DNA from: Ornithinibacillus californiensis
Lineage (GTDB): Bacteria > Bacillota > Bacilli > Bacillales > Amphibacillaceae
Reading direction: 5' to 3'
DNA length: 64,000 bases
Assembly (NCBI RefSeq): GCF_001038485.1
Contig: NZ_LDUE01000055.1
Coordinates: 1 to 64,000 of the forward strand
Made by a program: the position numbers and the translations under genes. Position 1 is the stretch's first letter. Every line of letters starts with the position of its first letter. The notes under the pieces are model-generated. The model saw only the letters and a list, made by a program, of their open reading frames with translations, was not told the origin of the DNA and made no database searches. This document shows positions 19,935-28,436 of the stretch, piece by piece.

Positions 19935-19948
19935 CGAACAAAGGTTCT
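19935..19948. promoter_or_regulatory. LexA box 3
   Basis: CGAACAAAGGTTCT, 12 of 14 consensus positions, lies just downstream of the -10 of the yneA/yneB promoter. Confidence 0.65.
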
Positions 19949-19979
19949 CGTTAAGTGAACAAGAAAGGGTGATGAAGAA

Positions 19980-20737
<758 letters not shown>

Positions 20738-20750
20738 AAAAGGTAATATT

Positions 20751-20784
20751 AAAAAGCAAGGGCATATTATGTTCTTGCTTTTTG
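20751..20784 (+). terminator. yneB terminator
   Basis: AAAAAGCAAG (20751-20760) pairs perfectly with CTTGCTTTTT (20774-20783). Confidence 0.8.
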
Positions 20785-20832
20785 AATGTAAAAATTGAAA
20801 TATGATATAGATTCCCTATGGAGGTATTACTA

Positions 20833-21069
20833 ATGATTTCAAAGTCGAAATTAGATCGCATTAATGAACTAGCTAAAAAGGCAAAAACGAATCAGGGGCT
20901 AACTGATGAGGAGAAGAAAGAACAAAAACAATTACGAGAAGAATATTTGGGTAATGTTCGTAATTCGTTCAAAAATCAATTAAAAACGATGACTGTGATT
21001 GACCCTGCTGGAAACGATGTTACTCCGAAAAAGCTACGAGATATGCAAGATAGAAATAGCAAGCACTAA
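20833..21069 (+). CDS. ynzC: YnzC (DUF896) small protein
   Basis: 78-residue charged helical protein of the DUF896 family (SKLDRINELAKKAKT, EQKQLREEYLGNVRNSFKNQ, IDPAGNDVTPKKLRDMQ). In B. subtilis ynzC belongs to the SOS-linked yneA-yneB-ynzC operon. Here a terminator separates it from yneB, so it may have its own promoter (weak TTGAAT at 20782, TATAGA at 20806). ATG 20833 is 7 bases after GGAGGT. Function is not established. Confidence 0.9.
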   Translation: MISKSKLDRINELAKKAKTNQGLTDEEKKEQKQLREEYLGNVRNSFKNQLKTMTVIDPAGNDVTPKKLRDMQDRNSKH

Positions 21070-21175
21070 ACATACTATTAGAATAAATTAGGAATACTAT
21101 TACTTGTTAAGCTACCAATTTAATTATAAGATAAACATGGTATATTAAAGATGCAAGATGAAAGGAGTATAAATT

Positions 21176-23176
21176 ATGTCGAACAATGTTGAACAAATGT
21201 CTATTAATACGATTCGTACGCTATCGATTGATGCTATTGAAAAAGCAAATTCGGGTCACCCAGGACTTCCAATGGGTGCTGCACCAATGGCATATACACT
21301 ATGGACTGATTTCATGAATCATAATCCGAAGAATTCCAAATGGTTTAACCGTGACCGCTTCGTTTTATCAGCGGGACATGGATCAATGCTTTTATATAGT
21401 TTACTACACCTATCCGGTTATGACGTAACAATGGAAGATGTTAAAGAATTTCGTCAATGGGGCTCCAGAACTCCAGGACACCCTGAAGTACATCATACAG
21501 ATGGGGTAGAGGCAACAACAGGTCCACTTGGTCAGGGGATTGCCATGTCTGTTGGAATGGCTATGGCAGAAGCCCATCTAGCGGCAAAATACAATAAAGA
21601 TGAATTTAACTTAATCGATCATTATACATATACATTAGTTGGTGATGGTGACTTAATGGAAGGAGTCTCACATGAAGCTGCTTCACTAGCTGGCCATTTA
21701 CGGTTAGGGAAGTTAATCGTACTTTATGATTCTAATGATATCTCCTTAGATGGTGAATTAAATCGCTCATTCTCTGATAACACAGAAGAGCGTTTTAAAG
21801 CATACGGCTGGCAAGTAATTCGGGTTGAAGACGGAAATGACTTAACAGAGCTTCGTTCAGCAATTAAAGCTGCCAAAGAAAACACGGAACATCCAACACT
21901 TATTGAAATAAAAACAGTTATTGGTTATGGTTCCCCGAATAAATCTGCTTCGTCCGATTCACATGGAGCACCTCTTGGTAAAGATGAAGTTGTCTTAACA
22001 AAGGAATTTTACCAATGGGGACATGACGATTTTCATGTTCCAGAGGAAGTTTATGCTGATTTCAAAGAAAAGATTGCCGTTAAGGGTGGCAACACAGAAG
22101 AAGAGTGGAATAATGTATTTGCAGCATATAAAGAAAAATTCCCTAATGAAGCGAAGGAATTAGAAGCGGCAATTAATGGCGAACTACCAGAAGGTTGGAC
22201 CAATAATTTACCACAGTATGAAGTAGGGAAATCTCTAGCAACTAGAGCTTCCTCTGGAGAGGTTTTAAACGCTATTTCACAAGCGATTCCTTATTTCCTT
22301 GGGGGTAGTGCTGACTTAGCAGGTTCAAATAAAACTACCATCAAAGGCGAAGAGGACATGACCCGTAATAATTATGGTGGAAGAAATATCTGGTTTGGTG
22401 TGCGTGAGTTTGCAATGGGTGCAGCTTTAAATGGTATGGCCTTACACGGTGGAGTAAGAGTGTATGGTGGTACATTCTTTGTATTTAGCGATTATGTACG
22501 TCCAGCAATCCGTTTATCTGCAATCATGAATGCACCAGTCACATATGTATTTACACATGATTCTATTGCAGTTGGTGAAGATGGGCCGACACACGAGCCA
22601 GTTGAACACTTATCTTCATTCAGAAGTGTTCCTAATCTTTCAGTTATTCGTCCGGCTGATGGTAACGAGACACAAGCAGCATGGAGATTAGCAGTGGAAT
22701 CGAGGGATCAACCTACTTTACTTGTGTTAACAAGACAAAACCTACCAACACTGGAAGGTACTAAAGAAAGTGCTTATGAAGGTGTTAAACGAGGTGGATA
22801 TATACTGAGTGATTCTACAAAAGAAACACCGGATGCTATCCTAATCGCTACTGGTTCTGAAGTGCAACTCGCTATTGAAGCGCAAAAAACACTTCGTGAA
22901 AAGAATATAGACGTGCGAGTTGTTAGTCTAGCATCATGGGATCGATTTGATGCTCAAGATGAGACTTATAAGGAAAAAGTACTTCCAAGATCTGTTAAGA
23001 ATCGCCTTGCAATTGAAATGGGATCACCTTTAGGTTGGGAGCGCTATGTAGGTCTAGACGGAAAAATTATGGGCATAAATACATTTGGTGCATCAGCAAA
23101 TGGTGAAAAGTTAATCGAAGAGTATGGATTTACAGTAGAAAATGTAATCAACCATGTTAAGTCTCTAATGAAATAA
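21176..23176 (+). CDS. tkt: Transketolase
   Basis: 666-residue thiamine diphosphate enzyme of the non-oxidative pentose phosphate pathway, moving two-carbon units between sugar phosphates. Seen: [41 protein letters not shown] split over conserved positions, the ThDP/Mg motif GDGDLMEG...ND, and the pyrimidine-domain [18 protein letters not shown] with EHLSSFRS. The C-terminal domain is complete (ATGSEVQLA). Ribosome site GAAAGGAG before ATG 21176. Confidence 0.98.
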   Translation: MSNNVEQMSINTIRTLSIDAIEKANSGHPGLPMGAAPMAYTLWTDFMNHNPKNSKWFNRDRFVLSAGHGSMLLYSLLHLSGYDVTMEDVKEFRQWGSRTPGHPEVHHTDGVEATTGPLGQGIAMSVGMAMAEAHLAAKYNKDEFNLIDHYTYTLVGDGDLMEGVSHEAASLAGHLRLGKLIVLYDSNDISLDGELNRSFSDNTEERFKAYGWQVIRVEDGNDLTELRSAIKAAKENTEHPTLIEIKTVIGYGSPNKSASSDSHGAPLGKDEVVLTKEFYQWGHDDFHVPEEVYADFKEKIAVKGGNTEEEWNNVFAAYKEKFPNEAKELEAAINGELPEGWTNNLPQYEVGKSLATRASSGEVLNAISQAIPYFLGGSADLAGSNKTTIKGEEDMTRNNYGGRNIWFGVREFAMGAALNGMALHGGVRVYGGTFFVFSDYVRPAIRLSAIMNAPVTYVFTHDSIAVGEDGPTHEPVEHLSSFRSVPNLSVIRPADGNETQAAWRLAVESRDQPTLLVLTRQNLPTLEGTKESAYEGVKRGGYILSDSTKETPDAILIATGSEVQLAIEAQKTLREKNIDVRVVSLASWDRFDAQDETYKEKVLPRSVKNRLAIEMGSPLGWERYVGLDGKIMGINTFGASANGEKLIEEYGFTVENVINHVKSLMK

Positions 23177-23185
23177 TCGTATAGG

Positions 23186-23219
23186 ATAGTCCAATTCAAA
23201 AAGAATTGGACTATTTTTT
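23186..23219 (+). terminator. tkt terminator
   Basis: A perfect 12-base stem ATAGTCCAATTC (23186-23197) with 23203-23214, then TTTTTT. Confidence 0.9.
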
Positions 23220-23234
23220 GTCTAGATTTGCCCT

Positions 23235-23243
23235 TTCGACAAA
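23235..23243 (-). promoter_or_regulatory. Perfect Spo0A box upstream of sirA
   Basis: TTCGACAAA on the plus strand is the exact complement of the 0A box TTTGTCGAA. A TATAAT (23294-23299) with a poor -35 follows, as expected of a Spo0A-activated promoter. Confidence 0.7.
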
Positions 23244-23324
23244 ACTAGTGGTAATTTGTACCATGGAATGACATTTTATTTTAATAGAATACGTATAATA
23301 GAGAAAAAGGGGAGGGGAACTAAA

Positions 23325-23777
23325 TTGAAAGAATATAGAGTATATTGGATTAAAGAAGAATTTGCAAAGCATTACTACTATAAAAGTGATATTCTGTATC
23401 GTTTTTTACAAGAATACCATGTAAAGCAACAAAGAGATGACTTACGGATGCAATTTAATTTTATTACTGAAAGTTTCCCTAAGGATCCATTAATTTCTCA
23501 GTTAATTAGACAACCCAGAAATACCTATCGTAAAGATAACAGTAGTGAAAGTCTTACAATTGGAAATAAGCAAGAATTAATTACTTTACATATTGAAGAA
23601 AAACATATAAAATTTCGTTGTGAAACATTACAGGATGCAGAAAGCTTATTATTTCCAACGTTGAGGCGGTTTCATCCATTTTTATTCATTGTTGACCAAA
23701 ACAGTGATAATCATGGTTGGATTTCACCTGCGAAAATCACGACAGCGTATAATAATGAACAGGTATTGTATTCTTAG
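23325..23777 (+). CDS. sirA: Sporulation inhibitor of replication SirA
   Basis: 150-residue protein that binds DnaA domain I and blocks new rounds of replication when cells enter sporulation (YneE). TTG 23325 follows GGGGAGGGG; ORF extension upstream has no ribosome site. Recognisable parts are YWIKEEFAKHYYYKSDILYRFLQEYH at the N-terminus and the C-terminal LRRFHPFLFIVDQNSDNHGWISP. Homologues diverge strongly, so assignment rests on both sequence and its place between tkt and yneF. The Spo0A box upstream agrees with known Spo0A control. Confidence 0.88.
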   Translation: MKEYRVYWIKEEFAKHYYYKSDILYRFLQEYHVKQQRDDLRMQFNFITESFPKDPLISQLIRQPRNTYRKDNSSESLTIGNKQELITLHIEEKHIKFRCETLQDAESLLFPTLRRFHPFLFIVDQNSDNHGWISPAKITTAYNNEQVLYS

Positions 23778-23828
23778 AACTGTTTTACTATACTGTATAA
23801 GAGACAACACGAAGGAGGAAAACGATAG

Positions 23829-24050
23829 ATGGACGTAATTTGGGTAGTACTTATTGCTATAGCAGCTTTAATCGCTGGTGTTGCTCTTGGATTTTTTATC
23901 GCAAGAAAGTACATGATGAGTTATTTGAAAAAGAATCCACCAATTAATGAGCAAATGCTTCGCACTTTAATGATGCAAATGGGTCAAAAGCCTTCACAAA
24001 AGAAAATCAATCAAATGATGCGTGCAATGAATAACCAAATGGATAAATAG
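23829..24050 (+). CDS. yneF: YneF family membrane protein
   Basis: 73-residue UPF0154 protein with one N-terminal membrane helix ([23 protein letters not shown]) and a basic, Met/Gln-rich cytoplasmic part ([32 protein letters not shown]). Strongly conserved among Firmicutes; function unknown. ATG 23829 follows AAGGAGG. Confidence 0.92.
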   Translation: MDVIWVVLIAIAALIAGVALGFFIARKYMMSYLKKNPPINEQMLRTLMMQMGQKPSQKKINQMMRAMNNQMDK

Positions 24051-24097
24051 TATATAGGAATAATCGATTACTAACATACGTATACATTGCACAAGAT

Positions 24098-24129
24098 AAC
24101 CCCGCACTAATTTATAGTAGGGGTTTTTT
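24098..24129 (+). terminator. yneF terminator
   Basis: AACCCC (24098-24103) pairs with GGGGTT (24120-24125), followed by a T run. Confidence 0.7.
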
Positions 24130-24185
24130 CATGTAATATATTCGACTAATTGTCATATTCGAGATAAATTTGGTAGCCGACTTTC

Positions 24186-24194
24186 TGCTATACT
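24186..24194 (+). promoter_or_regulatory. Extended -10 promoter of the ccd operon
   Basis: TGCTATACT forms an extended -10, 33 bases before ccdA. No clear -35. Confidence 0.45.
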
Positions 24195-24227
24195 TATTAA
24201 TAGAAAAAGAATATCAGGAGGCTAATT

Positions 24228-24932
24228 ATGTCTGAAATCAATATATTTCTTGCATTTGGTGCAGGGTTCCTTTCATTTATTTCACCGTGTGTTTTACCAT
24301 TATTCCCAGCATTTCTATCGTATATTACAGGAATGAGTGTTAGTGAAATAAGAGAAGAAAATAAAATGTTAAACCGAAAAAGCATATTACATACTGTATC
24401 CTTCTTGATTGGGTTCTCGAGTATATTTATTATGATTGGCTTTACTACTACGGCTATATCTGACTTTCTTCTTACATATCAAGATATTATTAGACAAGTA
24501 GGGGCTTTACTAATAATATTCTTTGGTTTAGTTATTGTAGGTATCTTTAATTTTCAGTTTTTAATGAAGGACAAAAAAATACATTTTAAAAATAGACCAT
24601 CAGGTTATTTTGGTTCAGTGCTGATAGGAATGGCGTTTTCGATGGGATGGACTCCTTGTACGGGGCCAATTTTAGCAGTAGTTCTATCACTTGCAGCAAC
24701 AGATCCTGGTTCTGGAATGATTATGATGATTGGATATGTATTAGGTTTTTCTATACCGTTCTTGTTATTATCATTCTTTGTTGGTAAGCTAAACTGGATT
24801 AAACGTAATAGCCAAAGATTAGTTAAAATAGGTGGTTATTTTATGATATTTATGGGGATAGCTTTATTCTTCGATTGGATGACAAAGCTAACGGCCTTCC
24901 TAGCTGGCTGGATAGGTTTCTATGGATTTTAA
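24228..24932 (+). CDS. ccdA: Cytochrome c biogenesis protein CcdA
   Basis: 234-residue DsbD/CcdA family membrane protein with about six helices. It carries reducing equivalents across the membrane for cytochrome c maturation and spore synthesis. The two redox cysteines lie in conserved contexts, FISPCVLPLFPAFLSYITG (helix 1) and MGWTPCTGPILAVVLS (helix 4). Extracytoplasmic partners would be ResA/StoA-like thiol oxidoreductases; one is encoded at 31.3 kb. ATG 24228 follows AGGAGG. Confidence 0.95.
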   Translation: MSEINIFLAFGAGFLSFISPCVLPLFPAFLSYITGMSVSEIREENKMLNRKSILHTVSFLIGFSSIFIMIGFTTTAISDFLLTYQDIIRQVGALLIIFFGLVIVGIFNFQFLMKDKKIHFKNRPSGYFGSVLIGMAFSMGWTPCTGPILAVVLSLAATDPGSGMIMMIGYVLGFSIPFLLLSFFVGKLNWIKRNSQRLVKIGGYFMIFMGIALFFDWMTKLTAFLAGWIGFYGF

Positions 24933-24986
24933 TTCAAATCTATATTATTATTGTACCTATAGATTATACATAAGGAAGTGTTGTTA

Positions 24987-25424
24987 TTGAATAAACCTAA
25001 TAATCTAATATTACAAACTGCAACATCACTAATTGCATTTTTATTATTAGGATTTTCACTATACTTATTTTTAGCCGGGCATAACTCTCCTGGTGGAGGA
25101 TTTGTTGGTGGTCTTGTTACTGCTGCAGCTGTAGTATTACTTTATATGGCTTATGGAATAGATTTTGTCGATAAGATTTTGCCTGTCAATTTTCGATTAC
25201 TAATTCCCATCGGTTTATTAGTTGCATTGTTAACCGGTGTAGGATCGTTTTTGTTCGATGTTCCATTCTTATCTCATACGTATGGATATTTTGAATTTCC
25301 ATTCTTTGGAGAAGTTGAACTTGCGACAGCGATGTTATTTGATTTAGGTGTCTATTTAACGGTTGTTGGTGTAACGGTTACTATTATTATTAATATAGCG
25401 AATGATAGAGAAGCAGAAGTTTGA
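24987..25424 (+). CDS. Orphan Na+/H+ antiporter subunit MnhB/MrpB-like protein
   Basis: 145-residue four-helix membrane protein with the MnhB domain (FSLYLFLAGHNSPGGGFVGGLVTAAAVVLLYMAYG and a C-terminal GEVELATAMLFDLGVYLTVVGVTVTII). Both signature blocks of MrpB are intact. Mrp antiporters normally need seven subunits encoded together, yet no mrpA or mrpC-G is nearby. TTG 24987 is 8 bases after AAGGAAG; GTG 24978 overlaps that site. It lies between ccdA and ccdB, a place with no such gene in B. subtilis. Confidence 0.85.
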   Translation: MNKPNNLILQTATSLIAFLLLGFSLYLFLAGHNSPGGGFVGGLVTAAAVVLLYMAYGIDFVDKILPVNFRLLIPIGLLVALLTGVGSFLFDVPFLSHTYGYFEFPFFGEVELATAMLFDLGVYLTVVGVTVTIIINIANDREAEV

Positions 25425-25449
25425 TTATTTACATTGGGGGATTTGTTAA

Positions 25450-25821
25450 ATGGCAAGAATTCTGTTAGTTGATGATGCTAAATTTATGCGAACGACATTA
25501 CAAGCAATATTAACGAAAGATAACCATGAAATTGTAGGGGAAGCAGAAAATGGAAAAGAAGCTATCTCACTATTCACAAAAACTAACCCAGATTTAATCA
25601 TCATGGACATTACGATGCCGATTATGAATGGAATTGATGCGATTCGAGAAATCATGAAAGTTGATCCGAATTCTTTAGTAATTGTCTGTTCTGCAATGGG
25701 CCATCAAAAAGTCGTGGTTGAGGCTATAGAACTAGGGGCAAAGGATTTTATTGTTAAGCCTTTTGATGAACATCGTGTATTTGAAACGGTGAATCGTGTT
25801 TTATCAAATATCACGAGTTAA
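25450..25821 (+). CDS. ccdB: CcdB (YneI) CheY-like response regulator
   Basis: 123-residue stand-alone receiver domain. Phospho-acceptor Asp in LIIMDITMPIMNGIDAI, acidic pair LLVDDAKFMR, conserved Ser in IVCSAMG and Lys in FIVKPFD. It has no output domain. Its B. subtilis homologue lies in the ccd operon but is dispensable for cytochrome c synthesis. ATG 25450; ribosome site GGGGGA is close upstream. Confidence 0.93.
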   Translation: MARILLVDDAKFMRTTLQAILTKDNHEIVGEAENGKEAISLFTKTNPDLIIMDITMPIMNGIDAIREIMKVDPNSLVIVCSAMGHQKVVVEAIELGAKDFIVKPFDEHRVFETVNRVLSNITS

Positions 25822-25845
25822 TCTATCCACGGAAAGAGTGTTACT

Positions 25846-26322
25846 ATGTTTTGGGTAATAGCTAGTACTGTTGTGGCTTTTATTATGGCTTCTATTATGA
25901 TAGTTATTCGGTTAAAGGCTTCTAAGAAACCAGCTTCTGTTAAGAGAATTATTTTGCCGCCTATTTTTATGAGCACAGGTGCATTAATGTTTCTGTTTCC
26001 AGCATTTCGATTAGCTTGGATTCAAGTGATAGAAGCATTAATAGTAGGAATTGTTTTTTCTATACTTCTAATTAAGACATCTAGGTTTGAAATTCGCAGG
26101 GAACAGATTTATCTAATTCCTTCTAAATCCTTTGCGATTATTCTAGTAGGTTTACTAATTATACGCCTTATCTTAAAGATCATTGTTGGTGGAACTATTT
26201 CAATAGGGGAAACTAGTGGAATGTTCTTTCTCCTAGCTTTTGGTATGATTGGTAGTTGGAGACTAGCAATGCTATATAAATATAAGCAACTAGAGAAAGA
26301 ATTAAGGGTGCCATCTTCTTGA
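25846..26322 (+). CDS. ccdC: CcdC (YneJ) membrane protein
   Basis: 158-residue DUF1453 membrane protein with about five hydrophobic segments. Third gene of the B. subtilis ccdABC operon and of unknown role. ATG 25846 follows GGAAAGAG. Its stop codon lies inside the terminator hairpin at 26304-26332, so translation reaches into the stem. Confidence 0.9.
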   Translation: MFWVIASTVVAFIMASIMIVIRLKASKKPASVKRIILPPIFMSTGALMFLFPAFRLAWIQVIEALIVGIVFSILLIKTSRFEIRREQIYLIPSKSFAIILVGLLIIRLILKIIVGGTISIGETSGMFFLLAFGMIGSWRLAMLYKYKQLEKELRVPSS

Positions 26323-26335
26323 TGGCACCCTTCTT
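26304..26335. terminator. Terminator overlapping the ccdC 3' end, between convergent ccdC and yneK
   Basis: A perfect 12-base stem AAGGGTGCCATC (26304-26315) with 26321-26332 around a 5-base loop. The ccdC stop codon is within it. The T tract is short on both strands. Confidence 0.8.
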
Positions 26336-26340
26336 TATAG

Positions 26341-26805
26341 TTAGTTCTTCTTATAACTTGCTTCCCAGTTTGCTCGATAGCCTTCTTTCGATAATTTAAA
26401 CAGAGGCTCATATGGTGTAACATCAATCTTTTTCTCTTTCAGTTTCTTTCTTAGAAACTTATGATCACGCTTTGGTGTGGCTAAGATATATCCTTCAATA
26501 ACTACATCTTGATTAATATAATCCATACCTTTTTCTATTGACACTTGGCCAATTCTACTTGCGATTTTTTGCCTTGCAACATCACGGAATAATTCAGGCA
26601 CAGGAGATACTAGTTCTTCAAGTAACTCTCGTTCCCGCTTCTCCCACATATGTTTTGTCTTTTCAATGTAATGAAGCTCCCAGTCCATCATTGATTTTCC
26701 GTCTTCTTTAGGGAGTTGTTTAAGAAATTTACGGAACATGAAATAACCACCAATTGCCATGAATCCAATCATGAAAAATCCCCAAAACACTATAATAAAT
26801 GACAT
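26341..26805 (-). CDS. yneK: YneK (DUF2621) membrane-anchored protein
   Basis: 154-residue protein with one N-terminal membrane helix (IIVFWGFFMIGFMAIGGYFMF) and a charged cytoplasmic part (WELHYIEKTKHMWEKRERELLEELV). It matches the DUF2621 family that follows ccdC in B. subtilis. Function unknown. Minus-strand ATG preceded by AAGGGGGAT. Confidence 0.9.
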   Translation of the reverse strand: MSFIIVFWGFFMIGFMAIGGYFMFRKFLKQLPKEDGKSMMDWELHYIEKTKHMWEKRERELLEELVSPVPELFRDVARQKIASRIGQVSIEKGMDYINQDVVIEGYILATPKRDHKFLRKKLKEKKIDVTPYEPLFKLSKEGYRANWEASYKKN

Positions 26806-27060
26806 AATATCCCCCTTTTTCTATTGAATTGAACTTTCTTTATTACCATTTTAGTTGAATTATAAGTAACAATACTGTAATTTTACTACTGAAGAGTTAA
26901 AATAATTCTGATAAACTTATTACTTTTAATAACTATGTATGCTAATATTATTATAATTATAGTTTTCTTTTTAAACAACTTTCATATTTGTATAAATATC
27001 AACATATAGTTTAGTATAGCATTGAAATTGTATCTATTTGTAGTAAAGGGGCGGATTCAT
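26806..27060. other. AT-rich divergent region between yneK and the sensor kinase
   Basis: About 255 bases, strongly AT-rich, with no coding signal. It must hold the promoters of yneK (minus) and the kinase (plus), but no element stands out clearly. Confidence 0.5.
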
Positions 27061-28182
27061 GTGGAGAAAGAACCAATTAAAGATAGTTTAAAACAAAGTG
27101 CGACAACCACAATCAGCCCTATTGAAAATGTTCTAGCTTTAGCAAAGAAAGGTAATCTATCTCATCTACCCAACTTTATACTCGATTGGATAGAGCAGAA
27201 TAGTAGCGATTTCTTTTCCATTTGGGATGATAGGGGAAACGGTCAGTATTTTTCAAAAGCTGTGGAGAAAACCCTCGGATTTAAACCCGATGAATTAATA
27301 GGCAAATCATACCGGGATATGATTTTACCTGAGGAACTTGATTACATAAAAAAGCAATTTAGTAAGGATACATTTACCAACCAAACCTTTAACGTACATA
27401 TTATAAACTTTGATCAGAAATATATTTGGTGTGAGTGTAAGTTAGCAAAAATTAAGGATCCTAGTACTGGAAAGGTTCACTATGTAGGTACAACTCGAGA
27501 CATAACCGATAAGAAAGAAACAGAAGAGATGATGATTCGTTCGGAAAAAATGTCTATTGCTGGTCAACTTGCTGCTGGAATTGCTCACGAGATTCGAAAT
27601 CCATTAACATCAATAAAAGGCTTCCTGCAATTATTACAAGCAGGTGTAAATAGAAAAGACGTCTATTATAAAATAATGATTGATGAGATTGAAAAAATGG
27701 AAACAATTACCTCCGAGCTTTTATTCATATCTAAACCACTTACAGATAATAAGAAACAAGAATCTATTAATCAAATGATTCAAGATGTTATGGAACTACT
27801 TAAACCGCAAGCAAAATTAAAAAATGTCATCTTAGAAACTAACGGTAATGAGAACTATATTTATTGTGATAAGTCGCAAATTAAACAAGTATTAATAAAT
27901 ATCATTAAGAATGCAATTGAAGCAATGGAAGAGGCTGGAAAAATATCGGTCTCGATTGATGAATTGGAATCGGATGTTAGAATTGATATTTCTGATGAGG
28001 GACCAGGGATTGATGAAGAAGTTATTCACAAATTAGGTGAACCATTTTTTACTACAAAACAGCAAGGAACTGGACTAGGGTTAATGATTACTAAGCAGTT
28101 ATTACAAAGACACAATGCTAGCTTGGAAATACTCCAGAATCCCATAAAAGGAAGTACATTCAGGATTATTTTTCCGAAATAG
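27061..28182 (+). CDS. PAS-domain sensor histidine kinase, sporulation (Kin) type
   Basis: 373-residue cytosolic kinase without membrane helices. One PAS domain (about 45-150, with a PAC-like YVGTTRDITDKKETEE) is followed by a HisKA domain with H176 in AAGIAHEIRNPLTSIKGFLQLL. The HATPase domain has N box NIIKNAIEAMEEAG, G1 DEGPGI and G2 GTGLGLMI. The H-box sequence is the form found in KinA-KinE phosphorelay kinases. No response regulator is adjacent, as usual for kinases feeding Spo0F. GTG 27061 is 9 bases after AAAGGGGCGG. It is not in this place in B. subtilis. Confidence 0.85.
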   Translation: MEKEPIKDSLKQSATTTISPIENVLALAKKGNLSHLPNFILDWIEQNSSDFFSIWDDRGNGQYFSKAVEKTLGFKPDELIGKSYRDMILPEELDYIKKQFSKDTFTNQTFNVHIINFDQKYIWCECKLAKIKDPSTGKVHYVGTTRDITDKKETEEMMIRSEKMSIAGQLAAGIAHEIRNPLTSIKGFLQLLQAGVNRKDVYYKIMIDEIEKMETITSELLFISKPLTDNKKQESINQMIQDVMELLKPQAKLKNVILETNGNENYIYCDKSQIKQVLINIIKNAIEAMEEAGKISVSIDELESDVRIDISDEGPGIDEEVIHKLGEPFFTTKQQGTGLGLMITKQLLQRHNASLEILQNPIKGSTFRIIFPK

Positions 28183-28284
28183 GACTAATACGTAACTACT
28201 ATGGCTATAATTAAGTGGAAAAGTAATATTAAATTGTATATAAGTAAAAGTTATCACCTTGAATAACTTTTTACTATAGTAAAT

Positions 28285-28317
28285 CGAGTATGAAACAATT
28301 GTTTTATACTCGTTTTT
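28285..28317 (+). terminator. Kinase gene terminator
   Basis: CGAGTATGAAAC (28285-28296) pairs with GTTTTATACTCG (28301-28312) with one G-T pair, then TTTTT. Confidence 0.75.
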
Positions 28318-28387
28318 CATTTAAGATAAAAATGAACGATAAACATAGAATTTGGATACGCTAATAGGTATTATTGATATCACTTTT

Positions 28388-28413
28388 TGAAAACGTTCCA
28401 ATTCTGGTATTCT
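28388..28413 (+). promoter_or_regulatory. citB promoter region with a cre-like site
   Basis: TGAAAACGTTCCAA (28388-28401) matches 12 of 14 positions of the CcpA cre consensus. An extended -10, TGGTATTCT, lies at 28405-28413. The site would overlap the -35 region and suggests carbon catabolite repression of aconitase. Confidence 0.45.
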
Positions 28414-28436
28414 GAATGTGAGAGGGGTTTGAACAA

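Noticed and set aside
28340-28387. CcpC operators upstream of citB
   Set aside because: Some ATA/TAT-like inverted sequence is present, but no site matches the expected pattern closely enough.
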